Below, piece by piece: positions 15,241 through 26,297 of a stretch of DNA of 64,000 nt. The stretch covers positions 54,456,025 through 54,520,024 of the forward strand of contig CP136068.1 in the NCBI GenBank assembly GCA_032622095.1, written 5' to 3'. The position numbers and the translations under genes are program-made. Positions within the stretch are counted from its first letter, which is position 1. The number at the start of each line of letters is the position of its first letter. Below the pieces are notes generated by a model, which ran no database searches, was not told where the DNA came from, and saw only the letters and a list, made by a program, of their open reading frames with translations. This stretch comes from Siphonodentalium dalli (taxonomy: Eukaryota > Mollusca > Scaphopoda > Gadilida > Siphonodentaliidae).

Positions 15241-18069
15241 TCAATATCCATATGGCAGTGTATCCATGTTATCCAATCGTCTGCGTTTGGTATAAACAAC
15301 TCGGTACTGTTTGTCCTCAGATCTGTTATATATCATTCTTTTTCCTTTCGATCTGCATATTTTCCTTGGATTGGTTGTGGTGATGGGCACTGTGCTTCCA
15401 GATTCTAACAGCTCTTTAATCGTCTGGAAATTGATGAACTGTGAATTTTCAAGGTTCAAAGAGAACCCCCGAACTTTACACGTCTCTTTAGCTTTATTTG
15501 TTCGATAAGCGTAATTCTTGGGGCCTCCAGAAACAAATTCTTCGATGTATTCGTCCGGATCTAGCTCGCTGGTGAGTTGGCCCAAATAGTCGCCCAGTGG
15601 GGGATTAATTTGATCCTCAGTGCTGCTAAATACACAACTATCCGTGTCGTAATATAATACTCTTCTGTCCAAGGAATGAATAACTTCATATAGCATTAAT
15701 CGAGCGTGACACGTCGTGAATGTGGCCAAATATATGTTATTCGCTGCTCCACAAGGCACACAGTCTTTTCGATAGGTCCACTCCATTTGAAGCATGTCAT
15801 CAGTTATGACATGAAAATTTTCCATTTGTTTCATTGGATTTGAAATCAGCTGGAATAGATTGTCTTGTTCCGATTCATGGAAATACTCGGTCTGCTTGAA
15901 ATTCTGGTTTTGGCCTAACTTCCCCCAAAATGAGTTGAGCATGAGCTTGCTGATTTGCCTCAGTCCTGGATTCTTTTCGATGCTTTCTCTGTCCAGTAAT
16001 ATACCTTCGTTGTCTTTATACGATGTGATGTATTTATCCATGTCTTCGTTAGATTTTATCCAATCCGGAGGACCGCTAGCCTGCTGCTTGAACTTTAGGA
16101 ATGTGTTTATATATTCCGTGAATAATCCATTTTGTTGGCTATAGTCTGACGTTTCGGTCCAATGGTATATTTCATATATTTTGAGAATCTTGTATCCCAC
16201 TTTGACAGCTGTCTCCAGTTCAGGAATACACCAAACGCCGGTAATGGCTCTCTGTTGGCACGTACACGTGCAAGGTCGTTGATTTTCATTATCAGCACAA
16301 GTCCTGCACAGTGGAAACTTCAGTTTACCTTCGGATCGATACGGTAATACGGGGTGATAGAGTCCATTAGGTGGTAAAATCTTGACTTGCGCTATTCCGA
16401 AGTAATCCTTAAGCTCGGTAATGTCATCGCCCAAAATGATTTTAGGGTGTCCAATCGGATAGCGAGAGTATTTGAGCACACTTGGATACAGCGACGTGAA
16501 ATCAAAATAGTGTATTTTCTCACCAACGGCAGCTTTGTAGTGTAATTTAGTTGCATTCGTTCTGCCGCCGAAGAAACTGTCTCTAGGCTCTAGCCGCTCA
16601 ACAATGTCTAAACTAGCGATGAAGTCACGAAGCTCCGGATTAGTCTTTCGAGCAGCGACGAACTCGTGTTCCCAAATGCACACATATTTCATGCCTCGAC
16701 TTTCTATAAACTTCTTCTTTTTCTGTGTGAGTCCGTATAATTCATTAGGTGTCTGGTTGGTTATCGGATTCTTGACTATGTCTCTATCGTGACTCAGACA
16801 AAGTTCACATCCATGGAATTGACAGCCGTGAAATTCGAATGCCGTGTTTAATTCTTCGCAATAGCCATCCAATCTGTATTTTGCATCATCGAGTTTCTTT
16901 TCACGGCCGTTCAATGCGTGAGTTATGTGAACTTTGTCTTTGAACATCAGCCATTCCAGCCATTGAATAGAACTTTTGCTGTATTGATCTTTATACGATG
17001 TCTTGGGGATTCGAGCTATCTGGGATTTGAGAAATTCTTTCTCACGAATTTGGACGCCGCGTTCATCTTGAAGTTTTGTGTCTTGAACCCATTCACCTTT
17101 GTATAAAATAGACAAGGTTCCATCTTTACATTTAGCAGGAAGCCACGTTTTCCCTTCAGTACTTAGACGCACTCTCCATTCCTCGTCGACGAATTTCGTT
17201 CTGAATATACCCATACATACCGATGCGATTGTAACGTATTGGAATGGATCAACCGCACCGACCAGTTTGAACTTCATATCGCCAGAAAACTCGTCAATTA
17301 CGGGTTGTATATTTCCAGTCGCATTCATGATGTGGGTTCTGAATTTTATGCAAGCTTGTGTCAAAATATTGACATCACTACGACAATAATCCGATAATTC
17401 TTTCTTGAAGATGAAAACTGCATTTGTTTGAGCAGCGTGCCATTTCGTGAAGTCTTTTCGTTCAGCCACACTCATATAATCAGCGCCGTAATATTTGGCA
17501 TCCGGATAGGGTCCTTCATAATTCTGGTTGGCTGATTTATTGAAAAAGTGCGGGAACCATCCTTTTTTCTCGCCATCAAGACCGAAAGTTTTCGGTAACA
17601 GTGCCAGCTTCATTGGTAGAAAGCTGAGACTGTCCAGTACTTTTATATGAAGATCTTTTTCCACGTATAGGTACATCAATTTGGATCCATTATATATAAC
17701 TTTGGGTCTCAAGGATTGATCAATGAGATATTCCATGAGAAAATATCCATCGTAACCCTTGAAGTTGTGAGCCAGTGCTATGAACCCTTTGTGTTGTTCC
17801 GAGAATAACCATTTTCCAAACTTTTCACCGGTATCAGGACCGCTAAATATAACCTCTCGGAGTCCGCATGTATCCGAACATAAATTTCGGTCACTCTTCT
17901 TTTTCTTCTTCTTGTCATCACTGTCGATACACGCATCACATAGAGGTCCGCAATTTTTACAGTTCGGTTTCACTTCCAACGATTCATGCATGCATTCGTA
18001 GCAAGCTGTTTGGGCGACGAGGAAGTTCGGTGTATGCTGGACTTTTCCGCACCATGTTTTTAAACAGTT
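15241..18069 (-). CDS. PolB: Family B DNA polymerase, exon 2 (exonuclease and polymerase domains)
   Basis: 942 codons plus stop. It begins at the acceptor CTTTTCAG (ending 18070) in phase 0. Motifs in order, counted from the Met at 17991: AHNFKGYDGYF (Exo II, about 74), SDYCRSDVNIL (Exo III, about 200), an embedded FHGCQFHGC segment (about 388) characteristic of Polinton polymerases, DFTSLYPS (motif A, about 497), NSFWGKLGQ (motif B) and YYDTDS (motif C). All catalytic acidic residues are visible. The protein should replicate the element by protein priming, as proposed for the family. It is read leftward, convergent with the ORF ending at 14853. Confidence 0.95.
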   Translation of the reverse strand, partial: NCLKTWCGKVQHTPNFLVAQTACYECMHESLEVKPNCKNCGPLCDACIDSDDKKKKKKSDRNLCSDTCGLREVIFSGPDTGEKFGKWLFSEQHKGFIALAHNFKGYDGYFLMEYLIDQSLRPKVIYNGSKLMYLYVEKDLHIKVLDSLSFLPMKLALLPKTFGLDGEKKGWFPHFFNKSANQNYEGPYPDAKYYGADYMSVAERKDFTKWHAAQTNAVFIFKKELSDYCRSDVNILTQACIKFRTHIMNATGNIQPVIDEFSGDMKFKLVGAVDPFQYVTIASVCMGIFRTKFVDEEWRVRLSTEGKTWLPAKCKDGTLSILYKGEWVQDTKLQDERGVQIREKEFLKSQIARIPKTSYKDQYSKSSIQWLEWLMFKDKVHITHALNGREKKLDDAKYRLDGYCEELNTAFEFHGCQFHGCELCLSHDRDIVKNPITNQTPNELYGLTQKKKKFIESRGMKYVCIWEHEFVAARKTNPELRDFIASLDIVERLEPRDSFFGGRTNATKLHYKAAVGEKIHYFDFTSLYPSVLKYSRYPIGHPKIILGDDITELKDYFGIAQVKILPPNGLYHPVLPYRSEGKLKFPLCRTCADNENQRPCTCTCQQRAITGVWCIPELETAVKVGYKILKIYEIYHWTETSDYSQQNGLFTEYINTFLKFKQQASGPPDWIKSNEDMDKYITSYKDNEGILLDRESIEKNPGLRQISKLMLNSFWGKLGQNQNFKQTEYFHESEQDNLFQLISNPMKQMENFHVITDDMLQMEWTYRKDCVPCGAANNIYLATFTTCHARLMLYEVIHSLDRRVLYYDTDSCVFSSTEDQINPPLGDYLGQLTSELDPDEYIEEFVSGGPKNYAYRTNKAKETCKVRGFSLNLENSQFINFQTIKELLESGSTVPITTTNPRKICRSKGKRMIYNRSEDKQYRVVYTKRRRLDNMDTLPYGY

Positions 18070-18729
18070 CTGAAAAGTAATAATTGAACGTTTTAACCTC
18101 TAGCTTTATCGATAATAAAAAACAAAATAAAACGTCTACACTTTGTTTAAATAATTATTTAAAAAAAAAAATTAAAAAAAAAAGGTTTTGGTATAGGTTC
18201 AACGTTAATAAAGAGCGTTGACGTATTACTATTGTTCGTTGGTTGATCCTAAAAAATTACTCGTTCCAATCTACGTGTCAATATTATAAATGTATATCAT
18301 GATCCGACATATAGCCTGTATAATTGTCGATTCAAGCACGCAGCTATCAAGTTCAATAAAGTTAAAACAATTATATATTACGTTAGTTTACTATATAACA
18401 ATTACAAATCTCTTTTCACAAAAAAAATATGCTACACATTTTCAATGTGTCAAGAATTAAAAAAGTTAATTACTCGATTTAACATCTGTGACTCAGTTGA
18501 ATTTTAATATTGAGACCCTTAACTTTGGTCGAATTCAAGTATGTAATTGTTATATGGTAATATAACACGCGAGGTAACAGCTAAAAGAGCGTTCAGCGAT
18601 AATCTAATTTAAAAAAAATGAAAGAGCGTCTCTACTTATGCGCGCCTTTAATAAAGAGCGTTACGTTATCGTGATTTCGACTGTAATGTGTTACATATAT
18701 ATATATATTACAATTAGGTTAAGACTCAC
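18070..18729 (-). other. Phase-0 intron of the polymerase gene
   Basis: The donor CAG|GTGAGT (exon end 18730) and acceptor TTTTCAG (18070) are strong and keep the frame. The 660-base intron is AT-rich and contains four copies of AAAGAGCGT(T): 18207-18219, 18583-18593, 18621-18629 and 18650-18662. Such clustering in a compact viral-type gene suggests a regulatory role. Confidence 0.85.
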
Positions 18730-20472
18730 CTGACACTTAGCACATTTCTTGCATATATGATCCTCTTTACAGTCCTGGCAATCCTTTGTATGTAAAGGTG
18801 CATATCCTTCAGAACATTCCAATATATCATGTTGAATGGTTTCGAAGTCGAAGAAACAGAATTTAGCTCTTTCATCATCAGTAACGGGAGGTATGGCCCT
18901 CACATAGCATTCGTGTGGTCCCATTGTGTATTTGTCACACGATCTACAAAATGTTTCTCCGCACACGTGTTGATTCGGACGTCTTTTCCGTCTCTCCATG
19001 ACTTTTGTACAGTCCAAGCATTTCCACCATTTTTGACAAGGCGCTGTAGTTTCTCCCGAAGCTTGATTAATAGGTTTTGCTTTATGACGCACGAAACATT
19101 GATGAGACATACACGTCATATTACAATCTGAACAATGTTCTTTGTTTTCACTTTGTCCACATTTATCGCTTTTGCACACGAAACAGGTGTGTTCACAATA
19201 ATGCTTTCCTTTGGTTGAATAATGTTTTAAACAATGCACACAGAAATATGCATCGCTAAAGAATCCCGTTATGGATTGTATAGCGTGGAAATGTTCATTA
19301 GCAGTGAGATATAAATATATCACGGGTCTTTCTATACCGTCTGTAGGCGCGCTGGTAATGAATTTATTACCCAGTCTAGCACTGATGACTAGTATTGTCA
19401 AATTCAGAGTTTCCTCGAATGCTTTTAGATCTGCTAAACTGGCCGGTCTGTCTGTTGATACACCTGCGATGACACTAATTGCTTTGGCTAATTTTCCTTG
19501 CTCCGTGCGTTTTTTGTTCGTCATATGTTTGTAATAATTGCTCGGTACTTTTCTGTATTCCATGATGAGTTGTAAATTATTTCTGGTTCCTCTATTCTGT
19601 GTTATTTCCAGCCATTCATCAGGACTGCAAATATTTAATTTACACCAACATGTGGCGATAGCCCGTGCCATACACATATTGTCGGTGTTTTCAATCGTAA
19701 CGATCGATGTTTTATTTCTTAGATTGTTACTTTCATTATGTAAAGCCGTTATCCTCCTCCGTGCTCCGCCTTTAGGTAACTCAATGGTGCCTATATCTAT
19801 GTGGAAACTTTGATTGACAGTCAGTGTTTGATTACTGTTCAAAACGAGTTCGATTCTGTCAATCACAGTGTTAGCATTTAACGTTTGCAACGTTTGTAAC
19901 GGAACTACTATAGGGTTGTCCAAACTCTCATGGTGAATGATAACTCTGCCAAGATCATTGTCAGCCAAATTTCCACGAGCTCTTTGAATAGTGTCCTCGA
20001 ACATTGAATGCAGATTCCTGTATATGTCGATTAACTTTTTCTCTTTGTAAATTTCATCTAATTTGATCTCATATGTTCTCTGTGTTGCCAAATTGTTTCC
20101 GAAGATTCGTTCACTCCTTTTGCGAATGCTATATCCAGTTATTTGAATATCAGAACTGTCGGCTGTTTGATTGTCTGATTTTACGGCTTCATCTTGATGA
20201 GGTGTATGTTCGTCTTCTCGGTTTTGTAATCCTGATGGTCCAGCTGTACCGGGTTGTGAGTTGTTAACATCATTTTTAGGCGCATCATCTTCTCCGTATC
20301 CGATTTGGTTCGGCCATGGATCATCTCCTGAACAAAGCGTAGATGCTTCAATTATATCTTCATCCAGTTGATAAGCTACGATAGCCTTGTCGTATTCTTC
20401 GATGTCTTGCAGAATACATTCTATTTCATAAATTTCATCCACTGTTAGAGATGTCATTATTTCTTCAGCCAT
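18730..20472 (-). CDS. PolB: Family B DNA polymerase, exon 1 (N-terminal and Exo I)
   Basis: 581 codons from the ATG at 20472. It has an acidic, disordered N-terminus (about 1-130) and a middle region of unknown fold with MCMARAIATCWC. A long Cys/His-rich section follows, CVHCLKHY through CRSCDKY, probably several zinc-binding knuckles. The exonuclease motif I, FCFFDFETIQ, lies near the end. The Exo I motif on this exon and Exo II on exon 2 make one proofreading domain across the intron. A TATA box lies 71-80 bases upstream. The whole protein is about 1,520 residues, long for the family because of the N-terminal extension. Confidence 0.93.
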
Positions 20473-20542
20473 TTTTCGAGAAGTCCTGAGTAGTGATTAC
20501 AGCGGCGTATATTCACTATATGGAATACAGCTTAGTAAGCTA

Positions 20543-20552
20543 TATTTTTATA
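20543..20552 (-). promoter_or_regulatory. TATA box of the polymerase gene
   Basis: Minus-strand TATAAAAATA, conserved in copy A at 721-730. It is a candidate target for the element's own TBP homologue. Confidence 0.6.
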
Positions 20553-20717
20553 CCATAAAATCCCGAACATATGCAAGCACGAATGACGTAACATTATATA
20601 AGATTATATATATATGAACGTAATGTATGAATAGGCCGATAATTGGTTTTGTACGGACGAGGCAACATTAGTTGTTTAACTGGTTATTATTACGTAACCC
20701 TGTGTTCCCCCCGCTGA

Positions 20718-21908
20718 GAACACCTGCAGATTATCTATTTTTCTAAACATGGAACATGTCTGAACCTATAATTGGTACAATAGCAGTGATATAATGTTAC
20801 ATCATCGGTGCTACCTGGAGTTTTCGGCATACAAAATGATCGTAAGTGTGACTGGAGTGATAAGGGGTTATTACGTAATGTTGTTATAACAATGTGATCA
20901 AAGCAATTTGTATAATTGAGTGTCTCACGACCTGACTTAATATGTATGCATGTTTTATGGATAACTAATTATAGCGTGAATGACACAGTTTATCAACCTT
21001 AATTGATACTAACTCGTTTTGTTCTAAATCGATTTGTTTTCTGAATACCATATAGCTATGACCGGGGAAATAATAGAATTCATTTGGTAAAGCAAAGGTG
21101 TGAAAGACACATTGTTAACACCAATGTGGCGTGTGTGATTGAGTGTACATCGCTCATGTTCCATGTAAAAATGGCTGAGATTAAATCATCATTCATTCAA
21201 TATGACAGTTCATTCTGGGGGGTTGTAATTTCGCCTTACAATTTTCGACCGTTAGGGATTCAACATAGTACATTTCAATACTTCCAATAATTGACGAAAA
21301 TACACGCCTGTCATATACTCAATAACTTCATATAGAGATAAGTAAAGAATAAACGCTCTTTATTATTTATGTAAAAAGTAATGGTGTCTATTTTCAGGTA
21401 TGACAATTATATGAACTGCGTCCGTTAAACACTGGAATGTATGCATTCATACCGTTGGTCACAATGTCCAACATTACAGCGACTGTCCATACACATATAA
21501 TTGGTATAAAGATATTTCTAAACATCGATTAATAAATACATTGAAACATTGGTTGAACAAAAAAATAACGAAAGATATTACGCGCAAATAATTTAACATT
21601 CGATATTTTAATATCGAGATTATCAGAAACCGAAAAAACTCGTTATAAATTTTTTATTTAAACTTTTTTTTAGAGAAATAATTTTGAGAGTTTTGAAATT
21701 TTTTCTTTTTTGGATAATTTGGGGGTTTTGAATTTTTTTGTGGAAAAAATTAATTTTAGGGTTTTTGAAATTTTTTGGAAAAAATAAATTTTGGAATTTT
21801 TGAAATTTTTTTTGGGTTTTTGATATTTTGGGAATATTTTAGTACAAACAATTTTAGACCCAAAGATTCTATTTTTAGATGTGGCTCTAACGAGCCCCCT
21901 ATTCTTCT
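20718..21908. repeat. Right terminal inverted repeat, copy B
   Basis: Mirror of 3332-4522, same length. It ends CCTATTCTTCT. It includes the 17-mer AATAAACGCTCTTTATT at 21348-21364. Confidence 0.95.
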
Positions 21909-21914
21909 GCTGGC
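21909..21914. repeat. Right target-site duplication of Polinton copy B
   Basis: GCTGGC, identical to 3326-3331. Confidence 0.93.
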
Positions 21915-22589
21915 ACTTCGAAATGCCTTAAAATAAAATAATATTATATTGAAACTATATTTTTTGGCTCAAAATTTGCACCCCCCCCCACAAAAACCAC
22001 ACGAGGAATGAAAAATACTATTACGCTAGTATTCACATATAGTAGGGCCTACATTTATAAACCCCACTCTAATTCCCAAATTGTCCCAGATGTCGGTTAT
22101 TATTAGCAAGAAGAAAGTGTCAGTTTATCGTTTATTATGCAAAGTTGAAAACACGATGACTGCATGACTGAAATAAACTACATGTGAGAGATACAGTCTG
22201 TCCGAACTGGCAATCTGTATTTGAAAGAAAAATCAACCGCCAGATCACATATATAAAATATATGCCATATTATATACCATTTGAAATAGGAAGCTCTCTG
22301 ACATTGTATTTTCAAATTATCCGGTATAATAAACCAGTATAATAAACATGTTGTTTTTGTTGAGTTACCAACGTGTTTTTGTGCTGAAGTTTCATCTGGT
22401 TTTGTTGCGCAAAGTGTATTATTTTCAATGGAGGGGGAATAACTATAATCAAAGGAAGTTATCTCCCTTCCATTGAAAATACATTTTTAGTTTGAATTCT
22501 GTTACATTCTGGGAGCCATAACGGGGGGAATCTTTTAATGATTTCAGCTGTTTTCTATTTCTCTACGGGCATCTTGTGAGACACAAACG
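21915..22589. other. Host DNA right of the Polinton, no gene recognised
   Basis: AT-rich. The only structure is a hairpin with arms TTTTCAATGGA / TCCATTGAAAA (about 22424-22484), probably a small MITE remnant. No convincing exon. Confidence 0.45.
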
Positions 22590-23201
22590 TTTCAAATGGT
22601 GATGAATTATAGTAGTTTAATCATATTTTATGCCATAAATTTTTATTAAAACCTTATATCAAGGCACTATAAAAAAAATAATCGGTGACTTGAAAATTAA
22701 GAGGGCCTTTAAAGTCAATACAAAGTCACAATTGCAGTTAGGGTCATCTCGTACCCGTCTATTCAGTGATATTCTGCTACGCAGTATGTTCTAGCCTCCA
22801 GTATTCATTAAGCGTTATAGCCCCACTGTTATAATTCGCCTTTAGCTCAGGGGGGGGGTCGGACAAAATTTCCAGACACGTATGCTACTCTTTTGCCGAT
22901 GACCACTTTTTGGACCCACCCAGCCCCGACCCCAAATTTTTTTTCATTTCATAGAGTTTTTTCCAGCCATGTTTTGACACCACCCCCTTGTGGAACGCAA
23001 AACACAAACATACAGAGAAAACCAGGACCAAACCTCCTACATTGAGATTCAGTGAATCTAGTAATGAACAACAGGACTGGTCTCTAGCAGTATATTCTTG
23101 ACTGCAGTGGATTTTTAATCGTTTTTGTTAAATATCATATTTCCACAGCTCTGCAGTCAATTTATTTTAAAGCTTAGTATATGAATAGAGCATGGCTTGA
23201 A

Positions 23202-23304
23202 GTTGACTACGCGAATGTAGTGGCCAGTGGGAAGGGTGTAGTTCATGAGCCGAATGCGAGTGAACTACACCATTCCCACTGGCCACTACATTCGCGTAGT
23301 CAAC
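23202..23304. repeat. 44-bp-arm perfect-type hairpin inside the hAT-like element
   Basis: Arms 23202-23245 and 23261-23304 pair in 43 of 44 positions around a 15-base loop. Outer bases GTTGACTACGCGAATGTAG. Probably an independently mobile foldback or the source of a small hairpin RNA. Confidence 0.75.
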
Positions 23305-23658
23305 GACAAGATAAGCTCTAATCATTATATTATATCGAACATTTATAGACAAACTGACGTTCTAATATTTATATACCATCGAACATTTTATTGCTAAACT
23401 GAAGTCATTGTATTGTGTCCAGGTTGCATTCTATTTCCTTCTCGTCACAAAACCTATTAAGCAGCTTTATTGCTATTGTGAATAGCAGCTATGCCTGAGT
23501 GGGTAACCGGTCATTGACACAGCGCGCATGGTTAATCATTATTAATAGTCACTGTTTTAGTGCCAAAATGTGTGTGGTAGTCCTTTTTAGAGACCTTTTT
23601 AGTTTTTGTGTTTTGTTACTTTATGGAAATTTATAAACTTATTGAAGATATTATGTCT

Positions 23659-23769
23659 ATACACCAGGTAGGTGATATTGATCTACACCAGATAGGTGAT
23701 TTTGTTTTACACCAGATAGGTGATATTGTTTTACACCAGATAGGTGATATTGTTTTACACCAGATAGGT
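23659..23769 (+). repeat. 24-bp tandem repeat
   Basis: Five units of TTTTACACCAGATAGGTGAT-type sequence. Confidence 0.75.
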
Positions 23770-25012
23770 TAAATTAGTATATGCTACGTGCCACCCAGAC
23801 TCATTAGACATTACTAAAACATGTTTATCGCACATATAGCAATACACTAGAGCACCCAGGAGCACCAATGGGAAATAAAAAAAATTTAATGTTACGATTG
23901 ATTCCAATTGATTCAGATTGGTCAGGATTGGTTAGGTATTTTATAACGTTCACAGTTTATCTTGTATGAATTCAGGAATCTTGTATGAGTTCAGAAAATG
24001 CATTATTTCGATTGGACTGCTCAAGTGTAGCATGTGAGAGTAAAGCATATAATAAAAAACAAACTACACTTTTAGTAGAAACTCATTCATGACTACATGA
24101 GATTGTGAATTATTACCATTTTCTATCTCTTTTGTCACACATGAGATAATTGTGTTATCCACTCACAAGTCTAGGTATGTTACATGTTTTTTTCTTTATA
24201 CATCAGTGTATACATCAGTGTTTAATGTCCATGTTTGACCAGATTTGGCATTAAATTTCTTTCTTTAAAGTTATCCTTATTTGATGTTAATTACATAGAA
24301 TACTGCATGGGCGATTCAGCTGCATTAAGAATACTTTCCCTTGTCCTAAAAAGGCACAAACCAACATCCAATGGCCCTAGCGTGTTTATTGTTGCTGCAG
24401 TTCCTTATTATTTATTTCTTAGTGTTACAAACCAGTACAAAATAGTAAAAATCCAATAAAAGCTGTGAAGGAAAAAATAAAATTTTGTCACGGAAAAAAT
24501 TGCTTTGGGTTTAGTTTGACACCCACCACCCCCAGGATACGTGTCGGAAATTTTTATTCTGCCCCCCCCCCCCCTGTTTAGCTGGCGTATTCTTGCCTCT
24601 AAGATTATTGAGATATTACGTCAGACGTAATGACATTAAATCGTATGGAAATATAGCAATTGTGTGGGCTGCGTGACGTAAATATGTAATGAGAAATAAC
24701 GTCATACGTAATGACATTAAATCTCAAGAAAACCCGCGAAAACAAAACAATATAACATTTATTGTTTTAATGTTTTAAGTTATTTTCTTCATATAAAGAG
24801 TCTTCGTGATAATGAACCCTCTCAATACTTTAGAATATAGAATTAACCTTAAAATTAAAAACAACTTCGGAATAGCGAACCTTCGGAATAGAGAACCTTC
24901 GGAATAGCGAACCTTCGGAATAGTGAACCTTCGGAATAGCGAACCTTCGGAATAGAGAACCTTCGGAATAGTGAACCTTCGGAATAGCGAACCTTCGGTA
25001 TAGAGACATGTC

Positions 25013-26094
25013 CCCTAAATTTCTACTGTCTATATATATGGTAAACTCAGAACTTAAATCAATTAAAGCTGCACATAGTGTTTGGAACAATGAATCTGCA
25101 CTTAAATATTGCACACAATCGACCACTTTAGCTGTTTAATAAGGGACATTTAAAGTTATTCCGGGGACAAACAAATTATCTATTTTTTTATCACCATTGT
25201 TGTAGCTAAAGAAAGTCCATTTTCAGCAAAAATATGTCAAGATATAGTACCTAGTATCGCTGATTCATCTTGCTTTTAAGTCGAACGGTGTTTGTTAAAA
25301 TAGTCCGAACAGTTTGTGTGCCTTTAAATAGTTTTTAATTTCATGTCACAGGTAAGAAAGTCCTTACCTGTAAGAAAGTCCTTACCTGTAAGAAAGTCCT
25401 TACCTGTGACATAGCGAAACTCCTCCATGTATTGGATTGAGAGCATGAGTGCGTGAATGTATTTTGTCTCTTCCGCCGTTGTTATTCTTCGTTCTCAATA
25501 AAAAAAAAATATATATATATTTACATTTAAAAAATATGTAAGAGGCCCGCGACGGTTCCGAACCTCAAATTATACATGTACCCTTTTCATAATAATGATT
25601 ATAGCTTGTGTAGCATTCTAGTACCTCTCCGTTGACCAAACTACAGTGACAATATAGATACGCAGATACCGACAGTCAGACACGTGAAATGAATTTGGGC
25701 AGATTTGATATACCACGAAAGACATCAATTGTCTTTGGTGGAATATCAAATTTGCGCAAAGTCAAAGAAATTAATACACGTATAGACGTCAGATTCAAAA
25801 TGGTTCCTTTTTCCTCAGTATTTTTATGAAGATAGCACGAGGCTAATATTGAGAGAGAATTATCGTTTTTCAGCTCTGTTTTTGGGGCACGGAATAGGTA
25901 TAGTAATAATGCTATTTGGTACGGTCTAATTTGACGGGCCGGTTTGTGTATGTTTGACATCCCTCTTTCCAAATTACCTGCACTTGTATACCTAACGTGA
26001 AGGCTGCAACAAGGTATGTCCCTTTAAATATTACAAATGGAACTTTTCAGATCTACCTCTCCGATGTAGTCATAGAGTGCCATGTGCCCACTAT
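25013..26094. other. Intergenic DNA with small repeats, no gene recognised
   Basis: Three 18-bp units AAGAAAGTCCTTACCTGT lie at about 25354-25412. An inverted pair around CAGATTTGATATACCACGAAAGACA / TGTCTTTGGTGGAATATCAAATTTG lies at about 25701-25757, with arms near 24 bases and a short loop. The 98-codon minus ORF at 25676-25972 covers this hairpin and is not supported as a gene. Confidence 0.45.
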
Positions 26095-26297
26095 TCAAAG
26101 TATTTCACAAATCCATCTGTTCAGAGTTCTTGTCCAGTATCTGCTGTACATTTTATAATCACTTGGCTTCATTGATATACGCTGATAACTCTGTATTGGG
26201 TGTCCCGGCGCCCAGTCCAAGAAGAGTAGCCTTCCATCGTAATCCTTTGATGCAGTATTTGTAACTTTTCCGTCAATGAATGCTTCGTCCAATGGGT
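26095..26297 (-). CDS. PAN/C-type-lectin gene, exon 3 (C-terminal half of lectin domain)
   Basis: Acceptor TTTATTTTCAG (ends 26298), then 66 codons and TGA. FIDGK, then DWAPGHPI and RWICEI match the second half of a C-type lectin domain (substrate-loop DW-x-PG-P and the final W-x-CE). The phase (two bases complete the codon) fits the exon 2 donor at 31883. The intron would be about 5.6 kb. Several canonical Ca-binding residues are not obvious, so sugar binding is uncertain. Confidence 0.6.

Larger units (their letters stand above)
3332..21908. mobile_element. Complete Polinton/Maverick element, copy B
   Basis: Both ends, both target duplications and the diagnostic gene set are visible: retrovirus-like integrase, A32/FtsK-type packaging ATPase, adenain-type protease, minor and major jelly-roll capsid proteins and a family B polymerase. 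The length is 18,577 bp. About 2.1 kb of this (roughly 9924-12027) is later insertion, leaving about 16.5 kb, typical for the group. The two 1,191-bp terminal repeats are almost identical, which points to fairly recent integration. Two lesions are seen: a TAG inside the integrase reading frame and loss of the protease N-terminus. This copy is therefore probably not autonomous now. Confidence 0.96.
22848..24576. mobile_element. Non-autonomous hAT-like DNA transposon with G-run ends
   Basis: Starts CAGGGGGGG followed by TCGGACAAAATTTCCAGACACGTAT and ends with an imperfect inverse (ATACGTGTCGGAAATTTTTATT, then a C-run and TG). TTTAGCT flanks both sides (22841-22847 and 24577-24583). The other R1 copy shows the uninterrupted site (TTTAGCAGGCG near 10935). 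CAGGGG ends and 7-8 bp duplications suit the hAT superfamily. I find no transposase ORF in its 1,729 bases. Confidence 0.75.
22590..25012 (+). repeat. Dispersed repeat R1, second copy, split by a hAT-like insertion
   Basis: 22590-22847 and 24577-25012 together match 10695-11335. The tail is a 16-bp minisatellite (about 24868-25003) of CTTCGGAATAGCGAAC-type units. The short Pro/Phe/Arg-repeat ORF on the minus strand at 24830-25126 only reflects this repetition. Confidence 0.8.
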
